A DNA stretch of 64,000 nt from Chryseobacterium daecheongense. Lineage in GTDB: Bacteria; Bacteroidota; Bacteroidia; Flavobacteriales; Weeksellaceae. Each line of letters opens with the position of its first letter. The stretch's first letter is position 1. The DNA is taken from assembly GCF_003729955.1 (NCBI RefSeq), contig NZ_RJTX01000004.1, forward strand, positions 310,001 through 374,000, given 5' to 3'. The notes beneath the pieces were generated by a model. That model saw only the letters and a list, made by a program, of their open reading frames with translations. It made no database searches and had not been told where the DNA came from. This document shows, in pieces, positions 51,873 to 60,651 of the stretch. A program made the translations under genes and the position numbers.

Positions 51873-52469
51873 TTATTTGTTAAATAATTCCTCCACTTTA
51901 TCCCAGTTTACTACTTCAAAGAATGCAGCTACATAATCTGGTCTTCTGTTTTGGTAATTCAAATAATAAGCGTGTTCCCAAACATCTAATCCTAAAACCG
52001 GAGTTCCTTTTACATCTGCTACAGGCATTAAAGGGTTGTCCTGGTTTGGAGTAGAAGAAATAGATACAGATCCATCACTATTTTTAATCAACCAAGCCCA
52101 TCCTGATCCGAATCTAGTTTTGGCAGCTTCAGAAAAATCTGTTTTGAATTTTTCCCACCCACCATAATTTTCAATTGCAGCTTTTACATTTCCTACCGGT
52201 TCTTTGCTACCTCCCGGAGTTAAAATTTCCCAGAATAAAGAGTGGTTGAAATGTCCTCCTCCATTATTTCTTACAGCAGGCTTATCTGTTCCTGTCTTGC
52301 AGATTTCTTCTATAGTTTTCCCAGCTAGGTCTGTGCCTTCAATTGCCTTGTTTAAATTATCTATATAAGCCTGATGGTGCTTTGTATAGTGGATTTCCAT
52401 AGTTCTTGCATCAATAGTCGGCTCTAATGCATCATAAGCATATCCTAGTTTTGGTAATTCAAATGACAT
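51873..52469 (-). CDS. sodA: Superoxide dismutase (Mn type, possibly cambialistic)
   Basis: The enzyme converts superoxide to oxygen and hydrogen peroxide in the cytoplasm. The 198-residue product from ATG 52469 keeps metal ligands His27 (MEIHYTKHH), His76 (NHSLFW), and Asp and His in DVWEHAYY. A Gly-rich NNGGGHFNH stretch and Gln in the STPNQDNPL loop are manganese-type features, against the Gln in the early position seen in iron forms. The ATG at 52499 adds 10 residues that overlap the promoter box at 52497-52504 and is rejected. It has its own promoter and terminator. Confidence 0.96.
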   Translation of the reverse strand: MSFELPKLGYAYDALEPTIDARTMEIHYTKHHQAYIDNLNKAIEGTDLAGKTIEEICKTGTDKPAVRNNGGGHFNHSLFWEILTPGGSKEPVGNVKAAIENYGGWEKFKTDFSEAAKTRFGSGWAWLIKNSDGSVSISSTPNQDNPLMPVADVKGTPVLGLDVWEHAYYLNYQNRRPDYVAAFFEVVNWDKVEELFNK

Positions 52470-52496
52470 AATGTTGATTGTTTTAATGTTAATATT

Positions 52497-52528
52497 CAAA
52501 TTTAGCCATTATTTAAGCTATTATCAAA
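52497..52528 (-). promoter_or_regulatory. Promoter of sodA
   Basis: Reading the minus strand: TTTG (complement of 52525-52528), a 20-bp spacer and TAAATTTG (complement of 52497-52504). Confidence 0.65.
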
Positions 52529-52654
52529 AACTGAAGATTACTTTAATAAATCTTTAACATTGATTTTTTGATTAAGAATGAATTAAATTTAAAAAGAAAG
52601 GAAGATAAAGGAAAGAAGCCGGAAGTTATATCGTCTACTCTTTGTATTGGATAT

Positions 52655-52687
52655 AAAAAAGCACGGAATATTCATCCCATGCTTTTC
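52655..52687 (-). terminator. Terminator of rho
   Basis: AAAAGCA (52657-52663) pairs with TGCTTTT (52680-52686) with a further GG/CC pair inside; the minus-strand transcript ends in T. Confidence 0.6.
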
Positions 52688-52706
52688 ATTAACAAAGTTA
52701 AATTAT

Positions 52707-54503
52707 TTATTTGTTCATAGACATCAGGAATTCTTCATTATTTAAAGTTCCTTTGATGTTTTTATCTACAAATTCCATTGCTTCCACAGGGTTCATTTCG
52801 GAAAGATACTTTCTTAAGATCCACATTCTTTGGGAAGTTACCTCATCAAGAAGCAAATCATCTCTACGGGTACTTGATGCAACCAGGTCAATCGCAGGAT
52901 AAATTCTTCTGTTAGCGATTTTTCTGTCTAATTGAAGTTCCATATTACCAGTTCCTTTGAATTCTTCAAAGATTACTTCGTCCATTTTAGAACCTGTATC
53001 AATAAGAGCTGTTGCAATAATGGTTAATGAACCTCCCCCTTCAATCTTTCTCGCTGCACCAAAGAATCTTTTCGGCTTGTGAAGAGCATTGGCATCCACC
53101 CCTCCGGAAAGAACTTTACCAGAAGCAGGGGTTACTGTATTATAAGCTCTTGCCAATCTTGTAATGGAATCTAATAAAATGACCACATCGTGACCACATT
53201 CCACCATTCTTTGTGCTTTTGCTAAAACCAGGTTGGCTACTTTCACATGTTTCTCTGCCGCCTCATCAAATGTAGAAGCAATGACTTCTGCATTTACGCT
53301 TCTTTCCATATCGGTAACTTCTTCAGGACGTTCGTCAATAAGAAGAACCATCATATACACTTCCGGGTGATTGGCTGCAATAGAATTGGCAATATCTTTC
53401 AGCAACATGGTCTTACCGGTTTTAGGCTGAGCAACGATCATCGCTCTCTGCCCTTTTCCGATAGGAGCAAAAAGATCTACCACTCTGGTAGAAACCGTGG
53501 ATCCTTTTCCTGCAAGATTAAATTTCTCTTCAGGAAAAAGCGGCGTTAAATATTCAAATGCAACGCGGTCTTTGATAAATGCCAAATCACGCCCATTAAC
53601 CTCTGTCGGTTTTAATAATGAAAAATATTTTTCACCTTCTTTAGGTAATCTCACGATCCCTTTTACAGTATCTCCTGTTTTCAGTCCAAAGTTTCTGATC
53701 TGCGCCGTGGAAACGTACACATCATCCGGAGATGAAATATAACTGAAATCCGATGAACGTAAGAATCCGTAATTATCCGGTAATATTTCCAAAACGCCTT
53801 CAATACTTACCATTCCATCGAAATTGAACTCTTTTTTGTGCTCAGTTTCTTCCTGTCTTTCAGGTTGTCTGTTCTGGTTTTGATTTTGGTTTTGGTTAGG
53901 ATTTTTATTGGAATTCCCTGTGTTATGCGGATGATTTTGTCCTTTTTGCGGTCTGGCCTGAGATTGAGAATGAGCAGGCTTTTCTTCTGCTGGAGCAGAT
54001 TCAATAGATTCTGTGTTTTTAGGAGCTTCTGTTGTTTTTTCCTGAGAAGTTTCAGTACTATTTGTATTAGCAGAAACCCTTTTTCTTTTTTTCTTAGCTG
54101 ATCCCGTATTTGGGTTTTCCTGTGTTGTTGTTTCAGCTTTTGCTTCTTCCGGCTTTGCCCGTTCAGAAGTATCCTCTTTTTCTATCACTTTTTCTTCTGT
54201 ATTGGCTTTCATTTCTTCCGGAGCATTCGCTTCAGGTTTTGGTTTAGCTGCTGTTTTTTTCGGAGCAGCCTTTTTAACGGGTGCTTTCGTTGGTTTTTCC
54301 GCCGGCGTTTCTACAGTTGCCACATGGGTTTCTGTAGCATTGAAATAATCTTTTGAGACTTTGGGGTTTGAAGCCTGAAAATCAAGAATTGCAAAGATTT
54401 TATCATTCTCATTGCTGTTTCTTGCAACTTTAACGCCCAAATCTTTCAAGATTTTAGTCAGTTCCGTTACGGATTTTGACCTTAACGTTTCTAGGTTAAA
54501 CAT
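52707..54503 (-). CDS. rho: Transcription termination factor Rho with long disordered insertion
   Basis: Rho is a hexameric RNA helicase that ends transcription. The 598-residue protein has a Rho N-terminal helical domain (about 1-50), a low-complexity insert (about 60-225) and the RNA-binding domain (about 230-300, [20 protein letters not shown]). The ATPase follows, with Walker [12 protein letters not shown] near 357-367, LIDERPEEV and the Q/R-loop regions. E. coli Rho has about 420 residues, so the insert is roughly 170 residues, with a Lys/Pro/Ala-rich half then a Gln/Asn-rich half with an NQNQNQNQN stretch. A comparable disordered region in Bacteroides thetaiotaomicron Rho has been reported to drive condensates. 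Confidence 0.96.
   Translation of the reverse strand: MFNLETLRSKSVTELTKILKDLGVKVARNSNENDKIFAILDFQASNPKVSKDYFNATETHVATVETPAEKPTKAPVKKAAPKKTAAKPKPEANAPEEMKANTEEKVIEKEDTSERAKPEEAKAETTTQENPNTGSAKKKRKRVSANTNSTETSQEKTTEAPKNTESIESAPAEEKPAHSQSQARPQKGQNHPHNTGNSNKNPNQNQNQNQNRQPERQEETEHKKEFNFDGMVSIEGVLEILPDNYGFLRSSDFSYISSPDDVYVSTAQIRNFGLKTGDTVKGIVRLPKEGEKYFSLLKPTEVNGRDLAFIKDRVAFEYLTPLFPEEKFNLAGKGSTVSTRVVDLFAPIGKGQRAMIVAQPKTGKTMLLKDIANSIAANHPEVYMMVLLIDERPEEVTDMERSVNAEVIASTFDEAAEKHVKVANLVLAKAQRMVECGHDVVILLDSITRLARAYNTVTPASGKVLSGGVDANALHKPKRFFGAARKIEGGGSLTIIATALIDTGSKMDEVIFEEFKGTGNMELQLDRKIANRRIYPAIDLVASSTRRDDLLLDEVTSQRMWILRKYLSEMNPVEAMEFVDKNIKGTLNNEEFLMSMNK
53868..53911 (-). repeat. Gln/Asn-coding low-complexity tract inside rho
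   Basis: A short purine-biased repeat (CAAAAC-like units on the minus strand) encodes the NQNQNQ stretch of the Rho insert. It is a candidate site for replication slippage. Confidence 0.6.
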
Positions 54504-54582
54504 ATTTTATGTAAAAATGTAATTAATTGTGAATAAGAAAAGTAAGTCCGGTGACTTTTGTTTTCAAGTACATTGTATAATG

Positions 54583-54613
54583 CAAATCTACACTTATTTT
54601 TGAATTGTGCAAA
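54583..54613 (-). promoter_or_regulatory. Promoter of rho
   Basis: Minus strand: TTTG (complement of 54610-54613), a 19-bp spacer and TAGATTTG (complement of 54583-54590). It overlaps the DUF4293 promoter. Confidence 0.65.
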
Positions 54614-54629
54614 ATTTATGTTATTTTTG
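54599..54629 (+). promoter_or_regulatory. Promoter of the DUF4293 gene
   Basis: TTTG (54599-54602), a 19-bp spacer and TATTTTTG (54622-54629) are a textbook match. The -33 box sits inside the spacer of the opposite rho promoter. Confidence 0.7.
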
Positions 54630-54647
54630 CCAGGAATTTACTATTCA

Positions 54648-55037
54648 ATGCTACAAAGAATACAGACAATATGGGTTTTCCTGGCAGTTTTAGCTGCTGT
54701 TTTTCTTTTTGTTACAGGACAGGATGTGGCTGTTTTTGGCACCATTCCTGTGATAGATATTGCCTGTGTAGCACTTGTTTTGGTTGGATTGCTTAGCGTA
54801 TTCAGCTTTAAAAACAGAAAAAGACAAATTCTGCTGAATAACATCAGCATGATTATAAACGCTTTGTTGATTGGTGTATTGGTGTACTGGTTACTAAACT
54901 TATCCGGAGGAATTCAGTTTCCTGAGAAGGGTATTGAGCCAGTTTTCCCATTGATCGCGGTGATTTGTTTGCTTATTGCAAATGTATATATCCGCAGAGA
55001 TGAGAGGCTCGTAAAATCTGTAGACAGACTTCGATAA
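54648..55037 (+). CDS. DUF4293 membrane protein
   Basis: A 129-residue inner-membrane protein with four hydrophobic helices (near 5-24, 33-52, 66-85 and 97-114). The N-terminus MLQRIQTIW and overall plan match DUF4293, a Bacteroidetes family of unknown function that is commonly next to rho. A longer start at 54558 would cross both promoters and is rejected. A hairpin terminator follows. Confidence 0.88.
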   Translation: MLQRIQTIWVFLAVLAAVFLFVTGQDVAVFGTIPVIDIACVALVLVGLLSVFSFKNRKRQILLNNISMIINALLIGVLVYWLLNLSGGIQFPEKGIEPVFPLIAVICLLIANVYIRRDERLVKSVDRLR

Positions 55038-55061
55038 CCTTACAACGATTTTTTGAGTGAG

Positions 55062-55090
55062 AACAGTTCCTTTTCGGGAGCTGTTTTTTT
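55062..55090 (+). terminator. Terminator of the DUF4293 gene
   Basis: AACAGTTCC (55062-55070) pairs with GGAGCTGTT (one T-G pair), then a run of T. Confidence 0.8.
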
Positions 55091-55245
55091 ATATCTTCAC
55101 TCCTACAGATTATATCAATTTACCCAGACGGTCGAATTATATTCCTATCTGGAAGATTCCGCAATAAAAGAGTTTATTTTAATTTATCTAATTTTATGCA
55201 ACATTTTCATAACATTTACGACAGATATAATAAATTCTATTATCA

Positions 55246-56169
55246 ATGAAAAAATTAGCTTTCTTTACTGTAACCTTTTTTTCTGCATTCACTTTTGCAC
55301 AGGATGTTTCTCCAGACAGAATCAAAACGGTAATTTCCACTCTTGCTTCTGATGATATGAAAGGCCGTGAAATCGGAACTCCTGAAAATGAAAATGCAGC
55401 GAAATACATTGCAAGACTTTTTGAAGAAAACAATCTTGAATACTGCACCGGAAATTCTTACCTGATCCCTTTTGATTATAAAGGAAAAACCGCTTACAAT
55501 GTTTGTGGGATAAAAAAAGGAAAAACCGATAAATTTTTAGGATTCTCCGGACATTTCGATCACATCGGAACCAGTAAAAAAAGTGGTGATAATATTTATA
55601 ACGGCGCTGATGATGATGCAAGCGGAATAACCACTTTGGTAGGAATAGCAGATTATTTTAAAGACAAAAAGCCGGATTTTTCGATGGTTTTCATTGCGTT
55701 TAATGGTGAAGAAAAAGGAATGTTGGGATCAAGAGCTATTTCTAAGGATAAAAATTTAGATAAAATTTATAATAATTTATATTCCCTTTTCAATTTTGAG
55801 ATGGTGGCTACAGAATCACAGTTTGGAAAAAATGCACTATTTATGACGGGTGATGAGTATTCTGATCTGGATGAATTGTTTAACAAGAATGCTTCAAATG
55901 GCTTGATGATACATCCTGATCCGTATGCAGCACAACAGTTATTCTACAGATCAGATAATGTAAGCTTTGTCAAGAAAAAAATCATTGCTCATTCTTTCTC
56001 TACTGTGAATATGGATAAAGCTTCTCACTATCATCATGAAAGCGATGATGTAAGTGTAGTTGATTTTGATAATCTTACCCAAATCATCAATAATTTTGGA
56101 AAAACACTGGAAAAATTGACACCTCAAAATTTTGCTCCTAAGTATAATAATAAAGTAAAATTCGATTAG
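55246..56169 (+). CDS. M28 family zinc aminopeptidase, exported
   Basis: A 307-residue exported zinc peptidase with a signal peptide (1-18, FAQD). The two-zinc site of M28 is visible: His in GHFDHIG, the bridging Asp in GADDDASG, and the Glu pair in FNGEEKGMLGS; later His residues (SHYHHESDD) supply the remaining ligand. Members are aminopeptidases or glutaminyl cyclase relatives acting outside the cytoplasm. No exact -7 box is seen upstream. A weak hairpin follows. Confidence 0.9.
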   Translation: MKKLAFFTVTFFSAFTFAQDVSPDRIKTVISTLASDDMKGREIGTPENENAAKYIARLFEENNLEYCTGNSYLIPFDYKGKTAYNVCGIKKGKTDKFLGFSGHFDHIGTSKKSGDNIYNGADDDASGITTLVGIADYFKDKKPDFSMVFIAFNGEEKGMLGSRAISKDKNLDKIYNNLYSLFNFEMVATESQFGKNALFMTGDEYSDLDELFNKNASNGLMIHPDPYAAQQLFYRSDNVSFVKKKIIAHSFSTVNMDKASHYHHESDDVSVVDFDNLTQIINNFGKTLEKLTPQNFAPKYNNKVKFD

Positions 56170-56190
56170 AAACGTCTAATCCTTTAATTT
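56164..56190 (+). terminator. Weak hairpin after the M28 gene
   Basis: GATTAGA (56164-56170) pairs with TCTAATC (56175-56181), followed by only a modest T run; it begins within the stop codon. Confidence 0.4.
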
Positions 56191-56194
56191 TCCG

Positions 56195-56202
56195 TAATTT
56201 TG
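56195..56202 (+). promoter_or_regulatory. -7 box of the ABC exporter gene
   Basis: TAATTTTG, 18 bases before ATG 56221; no -33 TTG is clear. Confidence 0.45.
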
Positions 56203-56220
56203 TTTTTCTATTCTCATTAA

Positions 56221-58089
56221 ATGAAACCATTACAAAGAATACTCTATTTTGCAAAACCCCACCAAAAATATCTTTTAGGAAGTATATTATTCAACATACT
56301 ATACTCGCTGTTAAGTATTTTCTCAGTGATCACCATGCTTCCTATTCTTAGGATTTTATTTAGACTTGATAAGGCCGTTGATATTTCAACCCCTCCGGTT
56401 TATAAAGGAAATTCCGAAAGTTTTTTTGGCTATGTAGGTGATTTGGGTAAATATTTCGATTATGTAAAAGAATTGGCCTATTATAAAATTCAAATGAACA
56501 TTAATGAGCATGGAAGTGTTCATGTTTTAGCGACATTGTGTATTATTACGGCGTTTGCATTTTTATTGAGAAACCTGTTCAGATATCTGGGTGCTTTTTT
56601 ACTCGTTAATTATAGAGTAGGAATTACCAGAGATTTAAGAACGGCAATGTATGATAAATTTTTGCAGTTACCGGTATCATTCTTTACCGAGCAGAGAAAA
56701 GGCGATATGATGTCCAGAATTTCCAATGACATTGGTGCGGTAGAAGGAGGAATCATGGGAGTTCTCGTAGATCTCGTGAATGCCCCTTTCATGATCATCG
56801 GTACATTGGTTACCTTATTTATGCTTGATGCGAATTTAACGTTGTTTTCATTGATCATTTTCCCGATCATGGGATTGATTATCTCATGGGTAGGAAAAAG
56901 TTTGAAAAAACAGGCTACATCTGCTCAACAAGAGCTGGGAAATATGTTTTCATTGGTTGACGAAACCCTAAAATCATCTAAGGTTATTAAAATATTTAAC
57001 GCAGACAGAATATTAAAAAACAGATTCAATACAACCACTACCCAATGGCAGAAATATGCTATCGGAATGAGCAGAAGAAGGGAATTAGCCTCTCCGATGA
57101 GCGAGTTTTTAGGATCTGTAACTATTCTATTAATTACCTGGTTTGCAGGTTTGAATATTATTAACGGAACCAATGACGATCCCGTAACATTTTTAGCTTT
57201 CATCGGGTTATTTTTCCAAATATTAGATCCTGCAAAAAAGCTTTCCAACTCTATTTCTTCTATTCAGGGAGGAATGGCAAGTTTAGACAGAGTTTCTGAG
57301 GTTCTTGATTATGATCTGAAGGTAGAAGAAATTGCAGAACCCGTTTCTATTTCTACACTTAACAATAACATTGAATTCAATAACATTGGTTTTTATTACG
57401 ATAAAGACAATGTAATTCTTAAAAATTTCTCTCTTACCATTCCAAAAGGTAAAACAGTGGCTTTAGTAGGACAAAGTGGTAGTGGGAAAACAACTATTGC
57501 CAACCTTTTAGCCAGATTTTATGATGTTTCTGAAGGAGATATTTTAATCGACGGTGTTAATATCAAACATTTGAAATTAAAGGAATACCGACAGCTTTTG
57601 GGAATGGTAACTCAGGAATCAGTTTTATTCAACGATTCTGTGTACAATAACATTTTGATGGGTAAACCGGATGCTACGAAAGATGAGATCATTGCTGCCG
57701 CTAAAATTGCGAATGCAGACTCATTCATTTCCCAACTTCCTGAAGGTTATGATACCAATATCGGAGATGATGGAAATAAGCTTTCCGGAGGGCAAAAACA
57801 AAGAGTTTCCATTGCAAGAGCGGTATTAAAGAATCCTCCGATCATGATTTTGGATGAGGCCACATCCGCTTTGGATACTGAATCTGAAAGATTTGTTCAG
57901 GATGCGCTGGAAAAAATGATGGAGAACAGAACATCCCTGGTAATTGCCCACAGACTTTCAACCATTCAGAAAGCAGACTGGATCGTGGTAATGGAAAAAG
58001 GAGATATTGTGGAGCAAGGCACTCATCATGAGCTTATTGCCAAAAAAGGGATGTATTACAAGCTTGTTGAGCTCCAGAACTTTGATTAA
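56221..58089 (+). CDS. ABC exporter, MsbA-like (lipid A or drug type)
   Basis: A 622-residue half-transporter with a six-helix membrane domain (about 15-350) and a nucleotide-binding domain (about 380-622). Walker A GQSGSGKTT is near 415-424, the signature LSGGQKQR near 520, Walker B IMILDEATSALD near 540, and the switch His is in IAHRLST. Closest in plan to MsbA, which flips lipid A core across the inner membrane; multidrug exporters share the same fold. A long loop (about 50-95) between TM1 and TM2 is a phylum trait. DUF1801 follows 23 bases later. Confidence 0.93.
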   Translation: MKPLQRILYFAKPHQKYLLGSILFNILYSLLSIFSVITMLPILRILFRLDKAVDISTPPVYKGNSESFFGYVGDLGKYFDYVKELAYYKIQMNINEHGSVHVLATLCIITAFAFLLRNLFRYLGAFLLVNYRVGITRDLRTAMYDKFLQLPVSFFTEQRKGDMMSRISNDIGAVEGGIMGVLVDLVNAPFMIIGTLVTLFMLDANLTLFSLIIFPIMGLIISWVGKSLKKQATSAQQELGNMFSLVDETLKSSKVIKIFNADRILKNRFNTTTTQWQKYAIGMSRRRELASPMSEFLGSVTILLITWFAGLNIINGTNDDPVTFLAFIGLFFQILDPAKKLSNSISSIQGGMASLDRVSEVLDYDLKVEEIAEPVSISTLNNNIEFNNIGFYYDKDNVILKNFSLTIPKGKTVALVGQSGSGKTTIANLLARFYDVSEGDILIDGVNIKHLKLKEYRQLLGMVTQESVLFNDSVYNNILMGKPDATKDEIIAAAKIANADSFISQLPEGYDTNIGDDGNKLSGGQKQRVSIARAVLKNPPIMILDEATSALDTESERFVQDALEKMMENRTSLVIAHRLSTIQKADWIVVMEKGDIVEQGTHHELIAKKGMYYKLVELQNFD

Positions 58090-58112
58090 ACAGATCATTT
58101 AACTTCCATTAA

Positions 58113-58460
58113 ATGAATCCCATACAAGAGTATTTCTACAGAATTGAAGAACCTGCAAGAAGTACTCTTTTGTTTTTACGAAAAAAGATTCTGGAATCTG
58201 ACCCGGAATATATTACGGAAACATTGAGTTTCGGACTCCCTTTCTTCAAGTATAAAAAGAAAATGCTTTGCTATTTATATTACAGCAAAAAATATCGTAC
58301 ACATTATATCAGCTTTTATCACGGAGATCGATTGATGTATCCTGAGCTTTTGCAGGAAGGCAGAAAGAAGTTTAAAATCCTCTTAATTGACATGGAAGAG
58401 GATTTGCCTTTAGAACTTATTTTCAACATCATTAATGAAGTAAAAACACATATTCAATAA
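58113..58460 (+). CDS. DUF1801-family protein (YdhG-like)
   Basis: A 115-residue cytoplasmic protein with the DUF1801 fold: the start QEYFYRIEEPARSTLLFLRKK, LSFGLPFFKYKKKMLCYL and a helical end. The FKYKKKMLCYLYYSK motif is typical of the family, whose biochemical role is not known; some members act in iron-sulfur or stress settings. It is the second gene after the ABC exporter and is closed by a bidirectional terminator. Confidence 0.85.
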   Translation: MNPIQEYFYRIEEPARSTLLFLRKKILESDPEYITETLSFGLPFFKYKKKMLCYLYYSKKYRTHYISFYHGDRLMYPELLQEGRKKFKILLIDMEEDLPLELIFNIINEVKTHIQ

Positions 58461-58489
58461 AAAAGAGCAACAATATGTTGCTCTTTTTT
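58459..58489. terminator. Bidirectional terminator between DUF1801 and the PNGase-like gene
   Basis: AAAAAGAGCAACA pairs with TGTTGCTCTTTTT in a nearly closed loop, with T and A runs on both sides. Confidence 0.9.
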
Positions 58490-58496
58490 ATTAAAA

Positions 58497-59828
58497 CTAC
58501 TTTTTGATAATTTTATGCTTGAAATGACTTCCGCCTTCCATAACAATATCGAGGAAATATATTCCTGCTGGATAAGAAGTAAGATCAATTCTTGATTCGT
58601 TCGTATTACTCAGCTTTCTTCCTTCAGCAGAGAAAACTGTTATTTCTTTTACTTTTTTGTCTGATCTGACGTTCACATAATCAGGAGTAGGATTCGGGAA
58701 AATAGAAACGTCTATTGTAGAAACGTCCTTAACGGATAAGCTCAAACTATTCAAGCTCTGCATATAAATGGAAAGAACAACCTGCCCTTGCTGCCCGTTG
58801 AAAACAGCTGTTGGCACTTCATATTTTAACGTATGATTTCCTAAAGCCAGTGTAGGCACAGAGAAGCTTCTGATCGGAACCGCATCTCCGGGACACCAGT
58901 TATTCCATGATGTCCACCAAGCTTCAGTTTGTGCACTCGATCCATAAATACCGTTTCCTTGGGTGTTATACATCCTGTAAGGTTCACAAGACTTTCCTCC
59001 CGGAGTGAAGGTAAGTACCTGGGAATTATCCAAAGAAACAATATTTTGTCTTCTTATATATTCCTCACCTCCAGAATTAGCGCCATGCGGTGTTGCTACA
59101 ATGAAAAAATTAGCGTTGGTTACTTCGTTTGCAAGATTGAAATTAACTAATCTAACCGTTTGTCCTGAAACATCAGTATTATTATAGTTATTCAGGTTAT
59201 TTGAATCCAGCAAAGGTACAATGTTGCTATAAGTGGCTGTAATTCCCGGATCATTATAAGTTACAAAATTTAAAGTTCCGGCAAAGACGTCATTTCTCCC
59301 AGAACATCCTGCAACCTGAGTGTTTGCAGCATAAGGTACCCCAAATACATCCAGCTCCACCCAAATATCATATATATTTCTCAAAGCAAGGTTACTGAAA
59401 ACAGAATACAAATTATCTACATCATAGGTATATGGAACTTCCGTCGGAGAAACATTTTTATTCATGAACGGAGTAATAAATCTTCCGATCTCAAACCGTT
59501 TTACCTGAGTATCATTAAGTGTATAAGAAGCCAGGCCTTTCGGAACGAGAGCAATATGTACTCCCCCTATTCTGTCATAGTTATCACACAAAGCACCAAT
59601 AGTAACATTGAGCTTTACCTTGTTTTGAAAAGAATTGAGTTCAGCATCAGTAAGCTTTTTAGCATATCTGTAATTAGCCAGCCTTATTGTATTTGCGGGT
59701 ACAGGCTGTGAAACCAGACCTGCATAGCCATCATAAAAAACGGCCTGTGAAAAAACATTGATCGTAGTTTGGGCTTGCAGATTCAATAGTGATGTGATCA
59801 CCATTAAAAAAAATAGTGTTTTTTTCAT
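58497..59828 (-). CDS. PNGase F-like glycoprotein amidase with T9SS type A sorting domain
   Basis: From ATG 59828 this is a 443-residue secreted protein. It has a signal peptide (1-20, LQAQ), two eight-strand-type lobes as in PNGase F, and a type A T9SS sorting domain (about 365-443, IFPNPTPDYVNV to KHKIIKK). The shared segments are CDNYDR (Asp85, matching catalytic Asp60 of PNGase F), FEIGRFITPF, DIWVELD (Glu158, matching Glu118), GGEEYIRR (Glu255, matching Glu206) and NWCPGDAVPIR. The family removes N-glycans by cleaving the Asn-GlcNAc bond. Sequence is otherwise divergent. A longer ATG at 59861 is rejected. Activity is inferred from aligned motifs. Confidence 0.82.
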   Translation of the reverse strand: MKKTLFFLMVITSLLNLQAQTTINVFSQAVFYDGYAGLVSQPVPANTIRLANYRYAKKLTDAELNSFQNKVKLNVTIGALCDNYDRIGGVHIALVPKGLASYTLNDTQVKRFEIGRFITPFMNKNVSPTEVPYTYDVDNLYSVFSNLALRNIYDIWVELDVFGVPYAANTQVAGCSGRNDVFAGTLNFVTYNDPGITATYSNIVPLLDSNNLNNYNNTDVSGQTVRLVNFNLANEVTNANFFIVATPHGANSGGEEYIRRQNIVSLDNSQVLTFTPGGKSCEPYRMYNTQGNGIYGSSAQTEAWWTSWNNWCPGDAVPIRSFSVPTLALGNHTLKYEVPTAVFNGQQGQVVLSIYMQSLNSLSLSVKDVSTIDVSIFPNPTPDYVNVRSDKKVKEITVFSAEGRKLSNTNESRIDLTSYPAGIYFLDIVMEGGSHFKHKIIKK

Positions 59829-59941
59829 AAATCTTTTTCTTTTTACTTTTTTAGACGCCACAAGATTACAAATTAAATGCTATAAATCAAAACCAGATGA
59901 AGAATAATCATCAAACAAACCCAAATATTGTATTTAAAACA

Positions 59942-59972
59942 AAAAGAGAAGTTCATTTCTGACCTTCTCTTC
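59942..59972 (-). terminator. Terminator of the psd gene
   Basis: AAGAGAAG (59944-59951) pairs with CTTCTCTT (59964-59971); the minus-strand transcript ends in a T run. Confidence 0.75.
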
Positions 59973-59993
59973 TGATATTTATTTATTATTTAT

Positions 59994-60647
59994 TTACTCT
60001 TTTAATCTGGCGATAACATCTAGTCCGCCTTTGGTAATATCTCCGATCTTACAAATGATTTCCGTATCCAGTGGTAAAAACACATCCATTCTGGAACCGA
60101 ACTTGATAAATCCGAATTCATGTCCTGCTTTTGCCTCATCGCCTTCATTACAATAGAAAACAATTCTTCTCGCTACATATCCTGCAATTTGTCTGAAAAC
60201 TACCTTATGATTCGTCAAGCTTTCAACGGCAACCGTTGTTCTCTCATTTTCTGTAGAAGACTTTTCATGCCAAGCTACCAGATATTTTCCCGGATGATAT
60301 TTTTTATAGATTACTTTTCCTGAAACAGGGTAACGGCAAATATGTACATTCAGAGGTGACATGAAAATGGAAACCTGAATTGCTTTCCCTTTTAAAAATT
60401 CATTTTCTTCCACTTCTTTGATCATTACTACCTTTCCGTCAACAGGAGCAATCACATTTTCACGATGGTCCAGAATTTCACGGTTAGGAACTCTGAAAAA
60501 CCAAAACACAAGGCTATAGATGACCAATAAAGGCATAATAACCAGCAGCGACCAGATTTTAAGAAAATAAACAGCTAATGCGCCAATAATAATAAAAAGC
60601 AGGGTGGCTACAATAATGGTTCCTTTTGATTCTTTATGTAGTTTCAT
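59994..60647 (-). CDS. psd: Phosphatidylserine decarboxylase (short form)
   Basis: The membrane-bound enzyme decarboxylates phosphatidylserine to phosphatidylethanolamine. The 217-residue product is the short form: N-terminal membrane helices (about 12-48) and a catalytic domain with APVDGKVV, MSPLNVHICRYP, and the self-cleavage segment GFIKFGSRMDVFLP, in which Gly-Ser yields the pyruvoyl group. It begins 4 bases after cdsA, so the two phospholipid genes are co-expressed. cdsA makes CDP-diacylglycerol upstream in the same pathway; the synthase between them is not in the window. Confidence 0.95.
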   Translation of the reverse strand: MKLHKESKGTIIVATLLFIIIGALAVYFLKIWSLLVIMPLLVIYSLVFWFFRVPNREILDHRENVIAPVDGKVVMIKEVEENEFLKGKAIQVSIFMSPLNVHICRYPVSGKVIYKKYHPGKYLVAWHEKSSTENERTTVAVESLTNHKVVFRQIAGYVARRIVFYCNEGDEAKAGHEFGFIKFGSRMDVFLPLDTEIICKIGDITKGGLDVIARLKE

Positions 60648-60651
60648 GAGT

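Noticed and set aside
55053..55352. A 99-residue open frame between DUF4293 and the M28 peptidase
   Set aside because: It overlaps the terminator and the start of the peptidase gene, has no promoter box and a composition unlike the neighbours.
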